Source of the DNA: Podospora comata
Taxonomy: Eukaryota; Ascomycota; Sordariomycetes; Sordariales; Podosporaceae
Direction: 5' to 3'
Assembly: GCA_017354895.1 (NCBI GenBank)
Contig: CP071493.1
Coordinates: forward strand, 2,666,001 to 2,730,000
DNA length: 64,000 nt
Shown piece after piece: positions 47,127 through 58,881 of the stretch. Numbering within the stretch: the stretch's first letter is position 1; every line of letters starts with the position of its first letter. The position numbers and the translations under genes were made by a program. The notes under the pieces are model-generated. The model was given only the letters and a program-made list of their open reading frames with translations, ran no database searches and had not been told where the DNA came from.

Positions 47127-49326
47127 TTACGACGCAGCAGCAACAGGCACCTGCAAGAACCGGTCATAATACGTGTCCAGCCACTTGGCCGCCTCTTCAC
47201 CCGCATCGTCAATACTGCTGTCCCACCTCCCAATCGACCCTACGTACCCATCTGGTCTGACATTGACAATGGCCACCTCCCCGGGCCCGAGACTGCCGAG
47301 CCACTTGTTGGTGCAGAGCGTGCCCCGAGTATCCTGCTCGGGAATGTCGTCCAGGTAGAAAGTCCACTTGCTGTCTTGCAAGAGGGCGGGCAAGTCGCTG
47401 ACTTCGATTTCGGATTTGGGCATGGTTGCTATTATTTGCGGTCAGTATCGCTCAAAAAGAAAGAGAGAAAGAAGAATTGCTGCGAGGGAAAAACTTACTG
47501 ATCAAACCAAAAGTAAACAAATGGCTCACAGCCGTATACCTCTCCGGCCTGAGATAAATATCCTCCGGCGCCGGCACCCTCGGCTGCTTCGCATAGCTAA
47601 CACTCGCCGCCGCACTCAACTGGTTCACCAGCGCATCCGGCGACGCAATCGCCTGGCAGAACGTCTCCAAGAAAATCCTCGACTGATGCACGTCCCACAT
47701 CAAAAGATAAATCCTAAACTGCCCCAGCATCGGAATATCCAGCTGGATATCCACCGGGTTCGAGTCCAAATATCTCGTCACCTTCGCCGGCGGCAGCAAA
47801 CACCCCGGCTTCGCCTCTCCCATCACCCAGCTGTGCGCTTCCACCATATTGATCGCATTCTCGCCGTACTCCGCACCAATCCCGCTAATAAACCTCACAT
47901 TGGTCTTGAAGTTCTCCGCCAGCGCAACCGCATCACCGCCTGCGATTTGGTTCGCATGCTCGTAGTCAAAGTTGACCAAATCCAACGCAATCTTCCTTCT
48001 CTCCTCCTCATAACTAGCCAAAAGCGTCTGCTTCGCCAGCCCTCTCGACGCCAAGTTCAGCTTCCACGCCAAGTTCCACGCATCATGCATAGAGGTGTTC
48101 ATACCCTGCGCAGCCTTGGGTGAGTGGGTATGACTGGCATCTCCAGCCAAAAACGCCCTCAAGTGGTTATCGCAGAACCTGCTCGCAACCCTCTGACCGA
48201 TTTGGTACCTACCAAACCATTCGATATACTTCCACCCAACCTCGAACGGCGCCATGATTTCTTTGGCACGCTGCATGACAAACTCTTGACCGAGCTGGTT
48301 CCGGTCGCCCTTAGGCCCGGCCTTCAGCTCGATGTAAAACCGTGTCATGTTACGTTCACGCGGAATGATCAGGATTGACCCATGTTCCTGGGAATACACC
48401 AATGTCTTGGACCAGATATCCGGGAAGTCGGTCTGCAGCTCTCCGTCGAGGACACCCCAGACCGAGGACTGCGACATGCCCACGGGCTTCGCATCAGGAA
48501 TGCTCTTTCGAACCTTTGAATGCGCGCCATCGCCTATGAGAAGAGATATCACAGTCAGTTTTTCATCTGATGTTTTTGTAGACTCGGAAACAAGAAAAAG
48601 AAAGTCACCCACAGCCAACAAGATATTGTGTCAGCAGCGTCTTCCGGTCTTGTGTCACGTTCGCACGGCAATTGACCTGGAGCGGCCCACCCTTGCTGTC
48701 ACAGACGCTATACGAGTCGAAAGCGTGATTCCTCCGCACTTCGACACCGCGCTTCTTCAGATCCTCAATAAACAGGGCCTCGACCATGCCCTGGTGCACC
48801 AAAAGAATATATGGGTCCAGCACATCAATCACGGGTGGGTAGTGGACTTCGCGGCCGAGTCGATGAAGGGGCTCCTCCGGTGTACTTCGCCAAAAGGCAA
48901 TATCGTAGACTCGAACGCCGCGCTGGAGCAGGGGATCTGCCAGTCGCATCTGCCGGAAAGTCTCAATCGTTTTTGGTTGCAGGCCATCAGCTCTGGAGGG
49001 AGGCGTTAGGATTCATGAAACTTCCAATACGGCGCAACTCAACCCAGACAACAGGAAACAAGAATAACAAGAAATCAAACTTGCCTTCCCACTGGGGTTT
49101 GGTCAGCCCTGTCATCCACCACCTCTACCTTGATACCCCAACGGCCCAGGTTGGTTGCCAGCATCAAGCCGGCCGGACCAGCACCGACAACGCACACCTG
49201 GCACTCAATGGCCGCCTCAGGCATGCTCCTCAGCAGGGAGAGGCGGTCGACACATTCGGCAGTCTCCATGCGGTCTTCACTGATTTGGTCCTCAGTGGGC
49301 TTCTCGAGAACAGCGGCGGGAGCCAT
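47127..49326 (-). CDS. Phenol-2-monooxygenase-like FAD aromatic hydroxylase
   Basis: NADPH- and FAD-dependent hydroxylase of phenolic rings. Four exons, 49326-49085, 48992-48613, 48533-47499 and 47428-47127, give 652 residues, close to known fungal phenol hydroxylases. FAD-binding motif VCVVGAGPAGLMLA lies at about 45-58, the DG motif CDGAHSKVR after exon 2, and the GD motif FLAGDASHTHSPKAAQGMN in exon 3. The C-terminal exon carries the thioredoxin-like dimerisation domain (VRPDGYVGSIGRW). Intron 1 (48993-49084) uses a GC donor (AAG|GCAAGT) and joins TPVGR to ADGLQPKT; the nearest GT donor gives an immediate stop, which supports GC-AG. Intron 2 has donor GTGGGT and intron 3 GTAAGT. An in-frame Met at 49467 would add 47 Pro-rich residues. 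Substrate range is not readable from sequence. Confidence 0.92.
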
Positions 49327-51794
49327 GGCGGCTGGCGAACCGCTGGGGGGTTGGCTCGGGGGAGGAACGGACGGGGACAGGAAAAAGGGGGTCTGGCGGG
49401 GTGGTTGCAGAGGGCCTTCCGTCTTTAAACCGCTGGGAAGGTCGTTGCTGGGGGTTTCGAACACCATCCGAGAAAGGGAATCCGTCCTTGGGGACCCAAT
49501 GTACAGCTGGCCGGGGGGGGGGCGGAGAGTTGACAGGTCTCGGTGACAGTAGGGTGGGACGGCGCTGACCGCACGCGAGGCGCAGGGTTGGCGGGGGATA
49601 GCGGGGGGAGGGAAGGATGGAGAGCACCGCAATAGGTGAAACGGAGTGTCTAGAAGGTAGTGGATCGGAATCGGATTGGACAGACAGACAGACAGATACC
49701 TGGGAGGCACTGATCGGGAGGGTTGGGTTGGGAATGGGCGGACCAGTCGGCTGGGACAGGATCTGGGTGGTCAGTTGCAAGATTCGTTCGTTTCCAGATT
49801 CTCTGCAACGCTGTCTGTTGTGGGTGGTTCACAGTTTTCGTCGGGGTTGGGACGGAGAGAGGGCCACTGTCGGTTGTGTGCGTGTGTGGTCTTCTGTGGT
49901 GTATGTGGATGTAAGGCGAGGGCGAGGGCGAGGGCGAGGAAGCGATGGTGGGACGAGAGATCTGCAACAGCTAAGGTAAGGTAGAAGCTAGTGGATATCA
50001 CGCCAGAGGGTGTTGCCCTGGTCTTGGGGTCTTGGACAGGCGTGTCTAGAGTTTTGAGGCCGTGATTCCTGTGCTCTCAGCCAGTTGGATCTTCAGGGAA
50101 GATGCGGAAAAGAGACATGGCGTCACCAATTCCTGTTGAGTTCGAGGTGGGAAGTTTTGGCTGGTGTGCGGATACCCGTTTGACATGCCATGTTGCGATG
50201 CAGCTTCCAGCATGGGTGGGCTGATTCAACACAGCGGATGATCTGATCTGGCCGCCGCGGCGCCCAAGGGGCTCTCATAAGCCCCTCTTGATTGGTTGAC
50301 ACCGCTGAGGCCCAGACCACTCGGCACGGAACCATGGGGCGAGCCCGCAAAAAACGCACAGGCCAGTCTGGCGCCACCCCTCCAGACCACCACCGCGGGG
50401 CACTGGGCTCCATCTAGAAGTTCCTCACAAACCGTTGCCAAGATATGGGAAAACTTTTGATTATGAACAAGTCGATTTGACAATTGCATCTTAATTTTTC
50501 TTTTTGGTCATGACTTTTCCCTTGGTGTTTTTCACTCTTCCAGAACTTCTGGAGGGAAAAGTGCACTCCCCTCCCAAGCCCAATCTGGCAGCCATCGACG
50601 TGTACATTCCCCTCCCTCAGCAGATCAGAGCAGATCATCGTGTCACTTTGTTTGTAATCTGGATAGTGCTGTCGCAAACATCGTTCGATACCAAGACCCA
50701 TTGACCTCCCCTCAATGGTGAGGCTCGGGGCTCCGAACTGACCGCTCTTCTTATCCCGAAATCCCCTTTCTAATATGCGTGCTATCCAATTGGCTCGTTC
50801 TCTCATTCAAGTCATTCAAACCGAGACATTGACATATCACTTTCTTCAACAACAGACAGGAGACTTGCATTCCTCAGCCTTGTTTGCAAAAGGTTGACTG
50901 CCTCTAAGCCGCTATCATAAAAACCCATGACTATAATAAACCCTCTAAAAACTCCATAAACCGCGCGCTAATGATGAATAATGAACCTTGTTAACCCTGA
51001 CCAGAACACCCCATCTCGATGCTTGTTTTTCCTTTTCCTATGCTGTCCACGCTCCATGCCATGCCATGCCATGTCGAGAGAAAGAAGAAAACGGAATGGG
51101 TATTTTGATGTGTCGTCAAATCGAAATGAGTAAAAGAAAAAGAGAAGAGGTGAGGTTTCGTGCGCCTGTTGATATCAGAAGACAGAGTCAGGAATTCCAT
51201 TTCAGTAAAATCGGAGAAAAGGTTTTGGGGATCAAGATTTACCAGCAAGAGAAAAGAGACACTCCACCAGCCGAGGAAGTTGTCTTGGCCTCCTCCATCT
51301 TGAATTCCTTCTCCACTGCGGCTCTTGCAGCCCCTCATCTTCGTGTGTTGACGGTGTTCGGGATGCTCTCTGGGATCGTGCTGAGATCGAGTGCTTGAAA
51401 CGATCATCAAAGGATCGTGACGCTCATACAAAGGAGCAGGGACATCATTTGTTTTTGTGATTTTCATTTTTATCGCAATGAGAAGAGACTGAAAAGCAGG
51501 TAGACGCGCTGAAAGGCAAGACTGGGTATCAGAAGCAGTTGGTCAGCTGTTGGTCCATGATGATGTTTTGATGGGTAAGGGGTGATGGGCTGACTTACAC
51601 CGGATCTAAGCTTTCCTAATCGGGAAGCAGGCCGCATCCTGGGGCCAGTCGACGTCGATGTGCAATCTGCATCTTTTTATCTTTTTTGTGTATGTAGATG
51701 TTAGCAACATAACATGTCTTTTCTTAATGTGTGATGTTGTTTTATTTATACTTTTTATTCATCATGAAATGTTTGACGAGGTCCTCAGAACCGA
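49327..51794. other. Gene-poor intergenic region
   Basis: 2.5 kb with the monooxygenase promoter at the left. Short tandem tracts: CAGA units near 49680-49695, GGCGAG units near 49917-49942 and CATGC units near 51055-51073. A 130-codon open frame on the minus strand at 50414-50806 has no recognisable homology or gene-like composition and is not called. Confidence 0.5.
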
Positions 51795-52049
51795 TTAGAC
51801 CTCAGAATCATAGCTGATGAATTCATCATCAGAGTTGACATCAAAGACTTGAAGCAAGGCTTTCTTGTTAGAGCGATGCTGCTTGCGAGTCTTCGTCTTC
51901 TGCTTGGCAAGGAGCTTGCTACAGCCTGACCAGCCCACGTTGGCCTCAGCCTTGGTCATGACGATGCTGTCAACCTCATCACCATGATGAAGGTTCTGGC
52001 TAGCTGGGCCAGCGAGGAAAAGAGTGCTGTTGACGGTCATCGTGTTCAT
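51795..52049 (-). CDS. Small uncharacterised protein, 84 residues
   Basis: Short single-exon frame that I call on composition only: third codon positions are strongly C/G-biased (AAC, AAG, GTC, CTT/CTC, GCC) as in the neighbouring real genes, unlike the surrounding sequence. The N-terminus is mildly hydrophobic (STLFLAGPASQ). A basic Lys/Arg/Gln stretch follows (LLAKQKTKTRKQHRSNKK) and the tail is acidic (NSDDEFISYDSEV). There is no signal peptide, domain or family I recognise. It lies alone in a gene-poor 4-kb interval and could be lineage-specific or a fragment of something larger. Confidence 0.45.
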   Translation of the reverse strand: MNTMTVNSTLFLAGPASQNLHHGDEVDSIVMTKAEANVGWSGCSKLLAKQKTKTRKQHRSNKKALLQVFDVNSDDEFISYDSEV

Positions 52050-53479
52050 ATTGTTGTCGTTGCTCCTAGGTGGTTTGTTTACTTGATCTAGAGGCCTGGA
52101 AGGAGACTGAAAACGATACTAGTGATGGATAAAGCTGAAGAGGTAGGAATCTGGAGATATTTGCTGAAGGTGTAGCGAGGTGAGACTGTCAAGATCAAGG
52201 AGGATGATGAGGTTTTGGGTGTAGAAGGAAAAGAAAAGTCCAGGCCGGAAAAACAACACTGGAATATATAGATAGATATTTCCAGCTGTCACAACTGCCT
52301 CGTTTTAGCTTCCGATTGTCCTGACCACGTGTGAGCATTATCTGCGTGACTGTCCCTGCTATGGCTGCTAAGATCAACTTCAGACGGTGAAGACATTAGC
52401 CAGAAGGTGCTAGTCACCGAGTCAACAAAGGAGCTTCTGATCTTGATACTAGACAGGTGTATGCGTTATGGTCCTATAAAGCAGCTTGGGTGGGCTTTCC
52501 CTCAATAAATATGTGGGCCTATCCATCAAGTCTATCGCCTCCTGCTGTCCGTCCGTAAACTCACCATAATCGTTGCCTGAAATAAAGGGTCACCGTGTTT
52601 TAGAAGTTCAGATGATTACGAAAGGCAGTCACGGTGAGCACGCAAAAAACAATAAAATCTGAAGCAAGTTGAATAGAACAATAGCAAGAATACGTTGTCA
52701 CAGGCAGGACTGACTCCGCTATCTAGTAACATGGCCAACTGCTATTACAGGCGGTTGGTATTCATCCGAGGTCTTCGTTGTGCATTCACACTCCCACGAG
52801 TGTTTTGCTTATGGATTCTTCCTCTCAAGAGCCTCTTCAAGTTACACTTGTTTCAGCGAGCAAAATCAGCCACCAAGAGCATCTTCTAGACGATGAACAG
52901 TTTTAGAAGTTCGATATAGTTCACGATGTTGAATTCCATGTCACATTGGCCCACTGGAATGGATATCAAAGCTCTGGAATTCACTCTACATTCCTCGCTA
53001 ATCATATCCAACTACCGGTAGACGGCCCGTCCCGTTACCAAGACGTTGGGTCCTCAAGGAACGGGCCCCAGATTCGGCATCCTCGGGAATCACAGGCTGT
53101 CTTTGAAACGCATTAGGATATCAAGTCAAAATTTTCAGCAACACAAGTAAGAAAACACTGTCACAAATTTCCTCGTGCCTTGTTCTCGGTCACGTTTCAC
53201 CTGTCCTACATGATTATTGCCGAACAAAGCCCTCGGTCCTGTGAGTCAACCTCGAACAAAGCCCTCGGTCCTGTGTGTCAACCTTGACAAACGCTCCTGC
53301 CTTTCAAAACCTGTAACCACCAGGCTGGCAGCTTCCCAAAAACAACAAAAGAAAAAGAAAAAAAAGTTCTGCCTGCGTGCTTGTTTCAAGTCAACAAAGA
53401 GATTTACCCCTGAGATTAGGTACTCCGCTACTATCAACGTCACCCACCACCATCGCCAGAGCAACCACTTCCGCCTACC
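52050..53479. other. A/T-richer intergenic region
   Basis: 1.4 kb, lower in GC than most of the window, with no supported gene. It contains TATATAGATAGATA near 52265-52278, a tandem duplication at 53221-53284 (listed separately) and an A-rich tract near 53337-53366. Confidence 0.5.
53221..53284. repeat. Tandem duplication, 2 x 32 bp
   Basis: Two head-to-tail copies of a 32-bp unit beginning CGAACAAAGCCCTCGGTCCT; they differ at one position (GTGAGTC versus GTGTGTC). The near identity suggests a recent duplication. It lies downstream of the second short-chain dehydrogenase gene. Confidence 0.9.
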
Positions 53480-54674
53480 TTACTCAACAAGCACCGTACT
53501 CTCACCAACCCCCTTCTCCTCCTTCTTCTCTTTCTCCTCATAAAACTTCTCCACATCCTTCACCACCTTCCTCCCCCTAAACTGCTTCATAATCCCCACC
53601 CCCTTCACCCTCAACCGACCCGCATACCACCCCGGCAAGCCCCCCAGAAAAGGTAGCATATTCCCCATCTTTGGCAAAATAACCTGACCGCTCTCCCCCT
53701 TGAGCACCTGCCTCACAACCGCCTCAGCCACACTCCCCGGCTCCAGCGCCGGCAGCAAAAACGGACTATCATTATGATACCCCTCAAACAGCGCAGTCTT
53801 GGTATACCCCTGATTAACAACCACAGTCCTAACCCTCTCCGCCCCGTAAGTAGTCTTAATCTCAGCCGTCAACCCCTCATGGAAACTCTGCGCCGCCGCT
53901 TTTGAGGCTGCATAGTCAACCATATTCGGCACGCTCACCCAAGCAGCAAAACTCGCCACCGTCACCACCATCCCGTGGTTCTTCTCGATCATGTAAGGCA
54001 AAAACTCGCGGACGGTGGAGTAGTGGGAGAAGTGGTTCACGTCAAAGGTGAATTGTACGTCGCGCGGGGTGGAGGCGAGGATGGACTTGTTTTGGACGAC
54101 GCCGGCGTTGTTGATGAGGACGGTGGGGTTGCCGACCTGGGCGCGGATGAGGGAGGCGACGTGGGCGATGGAGGAGGGGGAGGTGAGGTCGCATTTGAAG
54201 TAGGTTACCGTGGGGCCGGGGTGGAAGGTGAGGGGTTGGATGTCGAGGACGACGGTTTTGATGGAGCGTTCGGCCAGGAGTTGGACGATTAGGCCGCCTA
54301 TGCCGCCGGAGCCGCCTGTTACGACGACGATTTCTTTGCCTTTTGTTTTTGGAGGGAGTATGTTAGGTGATGTTGATTAGGGGGGCGAAGGGGAGCATAC
54401 CAGTCCAGTCGTACTTGTCGTCTACCCAGCTGTTGTTCACCTTTCTCGTCAACCAGCTGTTTCCCCAGCCTAGCAGGCTCAAGATGAGCAGCTTTCTGAC
54501 TCTGGCAAATGCGGTCGGGTGCAAGATGGTGAGATCCTGGCCTTGCTTGGTGTATTTTGCCAGCAGGAACAGTGGCAGCAGGATCTTGGGGTTGAAGGCT
54601 GTGTTCTTGATCAGGGAGATCAAAGCATCGCCTTTGAACCCCTCGCGGGGGAGCATGCCGGTGTGGAAGGGCAT
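53480..54674 (-). CDS. Short-chain dehydrogenase, RDH10/DHRS-like, membrane-associated
   Basis: NAD(P)-dependent oxidoreductase resembling retinol dehydrogenase 10 and 17-beta-HSD 11-type enzymes that act on lipids at ER or lipid-droplet membranes. Two exons, 54674-54401 and 54339-53480, give 377 residues. The 61-bp intron (GTATGC...AAAAG, branch CCTAAC) joins DDKYDWT to GKEIVVVTGGSGG. The N-terminal 90 residues contain a hydrophobic membrane segment (PKILLPLFLLAKY, then LLILSLLGWGNSWL). The Rossmann motif TGGSGGIGG is at about 100-108, NNAG at about 170, and the active-site YAASK at about 236. The C-terminus is basic then Glu/Lys-rich (EEKEKKEEKG). Substrate unknown. Confidence 0.9.
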
Positions 54675-55332
54675 TTTGTCACTTTGTTGATGATGGTAGC
54701 GACGGTGAAGATGAGGTGTGGAAGGTTGGATTAATGTGTGCCTGAGATGGGGGCTCCTCTTCTTTCATAGAGGTATCATCCCACACAGCTCCAAGGTTCA
54801 GCTCACCACCCCTTGTCTATGTATTCATTGCCAAGATTCTACGTTGGGTATAGCACGGCGATCGAAATGCGGGGGAGGAGATAGCCTGCCGAGGTTCACG
54901 CTTTCTTTCTCCTCTCGCTCGTGTGTTGACCCCCTGGTAAAATGCGGGGAAACTCCAGTTTGGAGGTTTCTAAAACCTGGGGAAGAAGGTTCGTTTTGGT
55001 CCCAAAGGGGTAAAAGGTGGAATGTTGGTGGGTTTGTTCTTTGTTTCAGTTTGGGACAGCTTGTGGAAGCACACTCAGACGGCCCTATTTAGGTTACGCC
55101 TTCATTCAGCCACACCGAAGGTTACCACAGCCATGTGAATGTGATAGCTACTCGGACCGGGGTTGGGAACCGGGATTCGTTGTACCTGTTCAATGTTGCG
55201 GCATGGCTTCACATCTTATATACAAAGTTATAGCCAAGTCACGATGATGACTACGACTTGTCCCTACTAGGTCGCAGGTAGGTGGGTAGCTGACCTACCG
55301 AGTTGAAACTTGCTCTCAACTCCAAAACCACC
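54675..55332. other. Intergenic region SDR / pseudouridine gene
   Basis: 658 bp with the promoter of the dehydrogenase (right of 54674) and the 3' region of the pseudouridine-metabolising gene. No gene or repeat is seen. Confidence 0.6.
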
Positions 55333-57784
55333 CTATTGCTTAGCCACAATCCGTCTCAGCTCCGACCTCAATCCCGCAACCTCATCGCTGACCCCCTTTG
55401 AACTCTTGAGCGTAAACACGGCCGCCCTTTGGGCAATATCAATCAACTCCTCCACCTCCCCACCCCTCGCCAACCCAGCAATCAACACACCAGTAAACGT
55501 ATCCCCGATGCCATTCACGCTCACAATATCCTCCTCCTTGACCCTTTCCGCCGCCGGGAACATCCTCATGTAAACCCCCCCAACACTAGGATGGTCACTC
55601 AAGGTCCTGCTCACAATCCACCGGGCATGCTCAGGGTCTCTAATCCTAGGATCGCCCTTTTCCAACAAAGTCGTGAGCAGCACTCCGCTGGAACCGAGCT
55701 TGGTGATGATGGTTGGGATATAAGGCAGGAGATTCACGCTCTGCACCGGAATACCCGCGTCCGTGGCAGCAGCACCAGCAATATCAACAAACTGCTCCCT
55801 AGCCCCGCGCATGATGCCAAACGCGTCGATGATGGGGAACCAGTTGTGCGTATCGAGGTACCCGTTCTCGTTGGCGGCTTCATACATGGCCAGTAGTTCG
55901 TATTGGTTGGGAGTGGAGAGATGGACGCTCGGGCGAGGGAAAAGACCCAGTTCTGGCTTCTTGTGGTGGTTTTTCAGTTTGGGGAATAACCTCGCTGCTT
56001 TGGCGGCCGAGACTGGTTCAAAAGCGATTTTGGCGTTGTGCTTATGGCCGGCCTGGATCCAGGTCTGGATGTCATGTTCAGCCCAGTTGGCGTCGACGAC
56101 CATCCACTTTGGCTTGGAGGCGTTGACGGCTGAGTTCCAGTAGTTGGGGAAGGAGTGGGTGGAGATGATGGCCATGTCGGCCATGGCGAGGACCAGGGAT
56201 TTGTGGGCGTCGTTGACGGCCACGTATTGGGCTGTTCGCGCGGAGGGGTACTCGTGGCCGAGGACGCGGATGTAGGAGGTGTCTAGGCCGGCAGCAGAAA
56301 GGGAGGAGAGGATAGTTGATCCGGCACTAGAATCAGGATTAACAACCGTACTAGTAGGTGAATTAAGTTGAGAGTAGGCTTACATGTCATCGCCAACCAT
56401 ACTGCAGAGCCGGACATTGTTCTCCTCGCTCACCTTGTGGGCGGCCATGGCAATATTATGACCCACACCGCCCACAGACTGACTGATGGAAGCTGGGTTG
56501 GATGTGTTGAGCGCCGGCGAAACCGTCTTTCCGCCACCTGCATAGTCACAGTTCAAGTCAAGAGCGACTGACCCAGCAACGAGAATGTCCACAGTATGAT
56601 CAGCCTAGTTCAAGTCAGTCAGTTCTTTTCAATCCATCCCTGATGCCTTAGTTACTTGCCTTTGGCTTCTCCACTCTAGGCTTGGTCTCGGCCTTGGAAG
56701 AAGTAGGCTGCTGCGTAACTGTCGCATTGCTTGCTGAAGCCATCCCAACCGTGACCGGGTTGCCATCCACCAGCTTGGAGAACTCAACCGCAATCTTGGC
56801 CGCTCTGGCCACATTGTCCCTCACCAGCGCCTTATTCGCAATCACACTCCTCCCATCAGTCAACTCCCTGATCCTCCTCAACACGAACGGAGTATTCTCA
56901 TTCCCCGGCGCCTTCTCCTCCGCCTCCTTCACAGCAATCCTAATCACCTCCTCCATCTCCGACCTCGGGATCTCAAACTCCTTCGGCAGCGGGTTCACGA
57001 ACAACATTCCCGTCTCAATATCATACTTCTCCTGAGCCAGAAGGATGGCCGCAGCCTCCTTCTCATCCCACACCACAGCCGGACTTTTGACCCCGCTCTC
57101 CCTCGCCCAAAAAGCCGGGAAATCCACCTCTTTTTGGTCCTTGCCGTCAGCAAAAGTAGCCACCAGCACCCCCTGCGTCTCCAAAACCTCAAGCGTCTTT
57201 GGAATGTCCAAAAACCCCTTCACACCACTGCTCACAACCGCCACCCTCGTCCTCCCCAACTCTGTCAAGTCGGCAGAGATATCCATCGTGTTCTCCCCGC
57301 CCTGATGAACACCACCCAACCCGCCCGTTCCAAACACCCTGATCCCCGCCTGCCGAGCGAGAATCATGGTTCCGGCAATGGTGGTTCCACCGTGGATCTT
57401 ATTGCCGCAGATACCCTGACCGATGAGATAGGCGAGGTCACGGCGGGAGACCTTTTTGGCGCCCTGGTCGCACATGGTGGTGATCTCTTCTGGTGTGAGG
57501 CCTACGGTGGCTTGGCCGGCGTAGATGCCGCATACGGCGGGGATGGCGCCGTGGTCGCGAACGATTTGCTCGAGGTTGAGGTCATTGCCTAGGGCGCCGT
57601 GGGTGTAGATTGTTGATTCGAGGGCTACGAGGGGGGTGTTGGATCTGACGGCGGAGGAGACTTCGGGGTGGATTCTGAGCCAGGAGTGGGAGGGGGTGGA
57701 GGAGGTGAGGTAGGGCCGGCGGGAGGGCGTCGACAGGAGGGGTCGTGTGGGGAGGAGTTTGGAGAGGGGGCGGGTGAATGCCAT
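55333..57784 (-). CDS. Bifunctional pseudouridine-5'-phosphate glycosidase / pseudouridine kinase
   Basis: Degrades pseudouridine: the kinase half makes pseudouridine 5'-phosphate and the glycosidase half splits it to uracil and ribose 5-phosphate. Three exons, 57784-56660, 56604-56384 and 56326-55333, give 779 residues. Residues about 35-345 are a PsuG-type glycosidase (VALESTIYTHGALG, CGNKIHGGTTIAGTM, GTGGLGGVHQGGENTMD). From about 376 a PfkB-family kinase follows (DILVAGSVALDLN, SVGGVGHNIAMAAHK, and the catalytic block VNGIGDTFTGVLIAGLARG at about 720). Similar fusions are known in fungi, for example fission yeast SPAC1861.05. Intron 1 (56605-56659) has a GC donor (AAG|GCAAGT) exactly at the domain junction; intron 2 (56327-56383) is GT-AG. 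The first 35 residues are Arg/Ser/Pro-rich without acidic residues, so mitochondrial import is plausible but not shown. Confidence 0.93.
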
Positions 57785-58881
57785 TTTGAGTACCTAGGAG
57801 TGAGCTGAAGAAGGTAGGCTAGCTTGGAGGGGCCTCCCTGCTGCCTATAGTCCAAAGGAAGAAAAGCTACTATGAGAACAATGAATGAACCAAGTGAAAT
57901 GAAAATGGGTTATATTCAACCTAGAATGCAAAAAGTTGTCAAGAAAATAGTTGTATTTGGCTCATCAAAGAAGCTGTTGTGAGAGGTTATGTGAGGTGAG
58001 AGCAGCTTCAAAGACAGCGGAGAACCTAGTAATGGTTAGACAGGGGTAGCTTTGGCCAATGAGAAGCTGCATTTGCTAACAGATCTGTTGCTTGTGTATG
58101 TTCTGATGGCGACAACCGAGTATGTGATTTGGAGAATAGTCGTAAGAGTTGAGACGTAAGCATAGTAGTCTTTCTTCTCATATATTTTCAAGCTTTGACA
58201 TAATAAATCAGCCACCAATCCTCAACCAAAGTTGTTCATTCCTCCATCATATGCTTACCCACTCAGCACCAATCTCAGCTTATCTAACCCTCCAACCCCA
58301 CCACCCCAAAAACCAAAGCTAACCCCAACCCGGCACCCCTCCCAATCTGAAACCCGCCCAGCATGCGCCAACCCTTGCATGAACTCCATCGACGTCTCTT
58401 CCTCCTTCAAAACCAGAGATGGCCTCTCTGCGTATCAGCGCCATGCCCGTGCTTTTGGGCACGCCGGTTCACAATCCATCCGGTGAATCTTGCATGACTC
58501 CTCCCTCATCACACCTCTTCAAGAAACCTGCAAGAAACAGGACACCATTCTCTCACTTCACCCGCACCCAAGAGAAGACAGCTCGCTTATGTGTCGTGAG
58601 CGGGCGAGTGGGTTAAGTCCTTCCTGGTAATCTCGCTCCTATTATATCTCAGTTCATACCGCAACACACGCGGGATCTAGTGATCCTCTTTTTTGCTTCC
58701 CGACTTTTCCGTTGTTTCCTTGTTTCTTTTCTCTCTCCTTTCCTGGATTGTTGTATGTTGGCTAAATAGTTCTTTGCCGGCAAACCCTCCTTCATTCTTG
58801 TCACTCCTTTTAACTTCAGAACTCTTTTTCGCTTTTACCAGCCGCGCTGTTTTGAAATCATCAAGAAACAATTTCATCATC
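57785..58881. other. Divergent intergenic region
   Basis: 1.1 kb between the divergent pseudouridine gene and the secreted glycoprotein gene, carrying both promoters. The right half is C/T-rich on the plus strand, as in many fungal promoters and leaders. No supported gene. Confidence 0.55.

Noticed and set aside
50414-50806. 130-codon minus-strand frame in the gene-poor region
   Set aside because: No family resemblance, mixed codon use and no gene-like context.
52695-52889. 64-codon plus-strand frame
   Set aside because: Short, no homology, in A/T-richer intergenic sequence.
33685-57784. A secondary-metabolite cluster joining the two dehydrogenases and the flavin hydroxylase
   Set aside because: The genes are 7-20 kb apart with housekeeping genes or empty DNA between, and no backbone synthase, transporter or cluster regulator is present.
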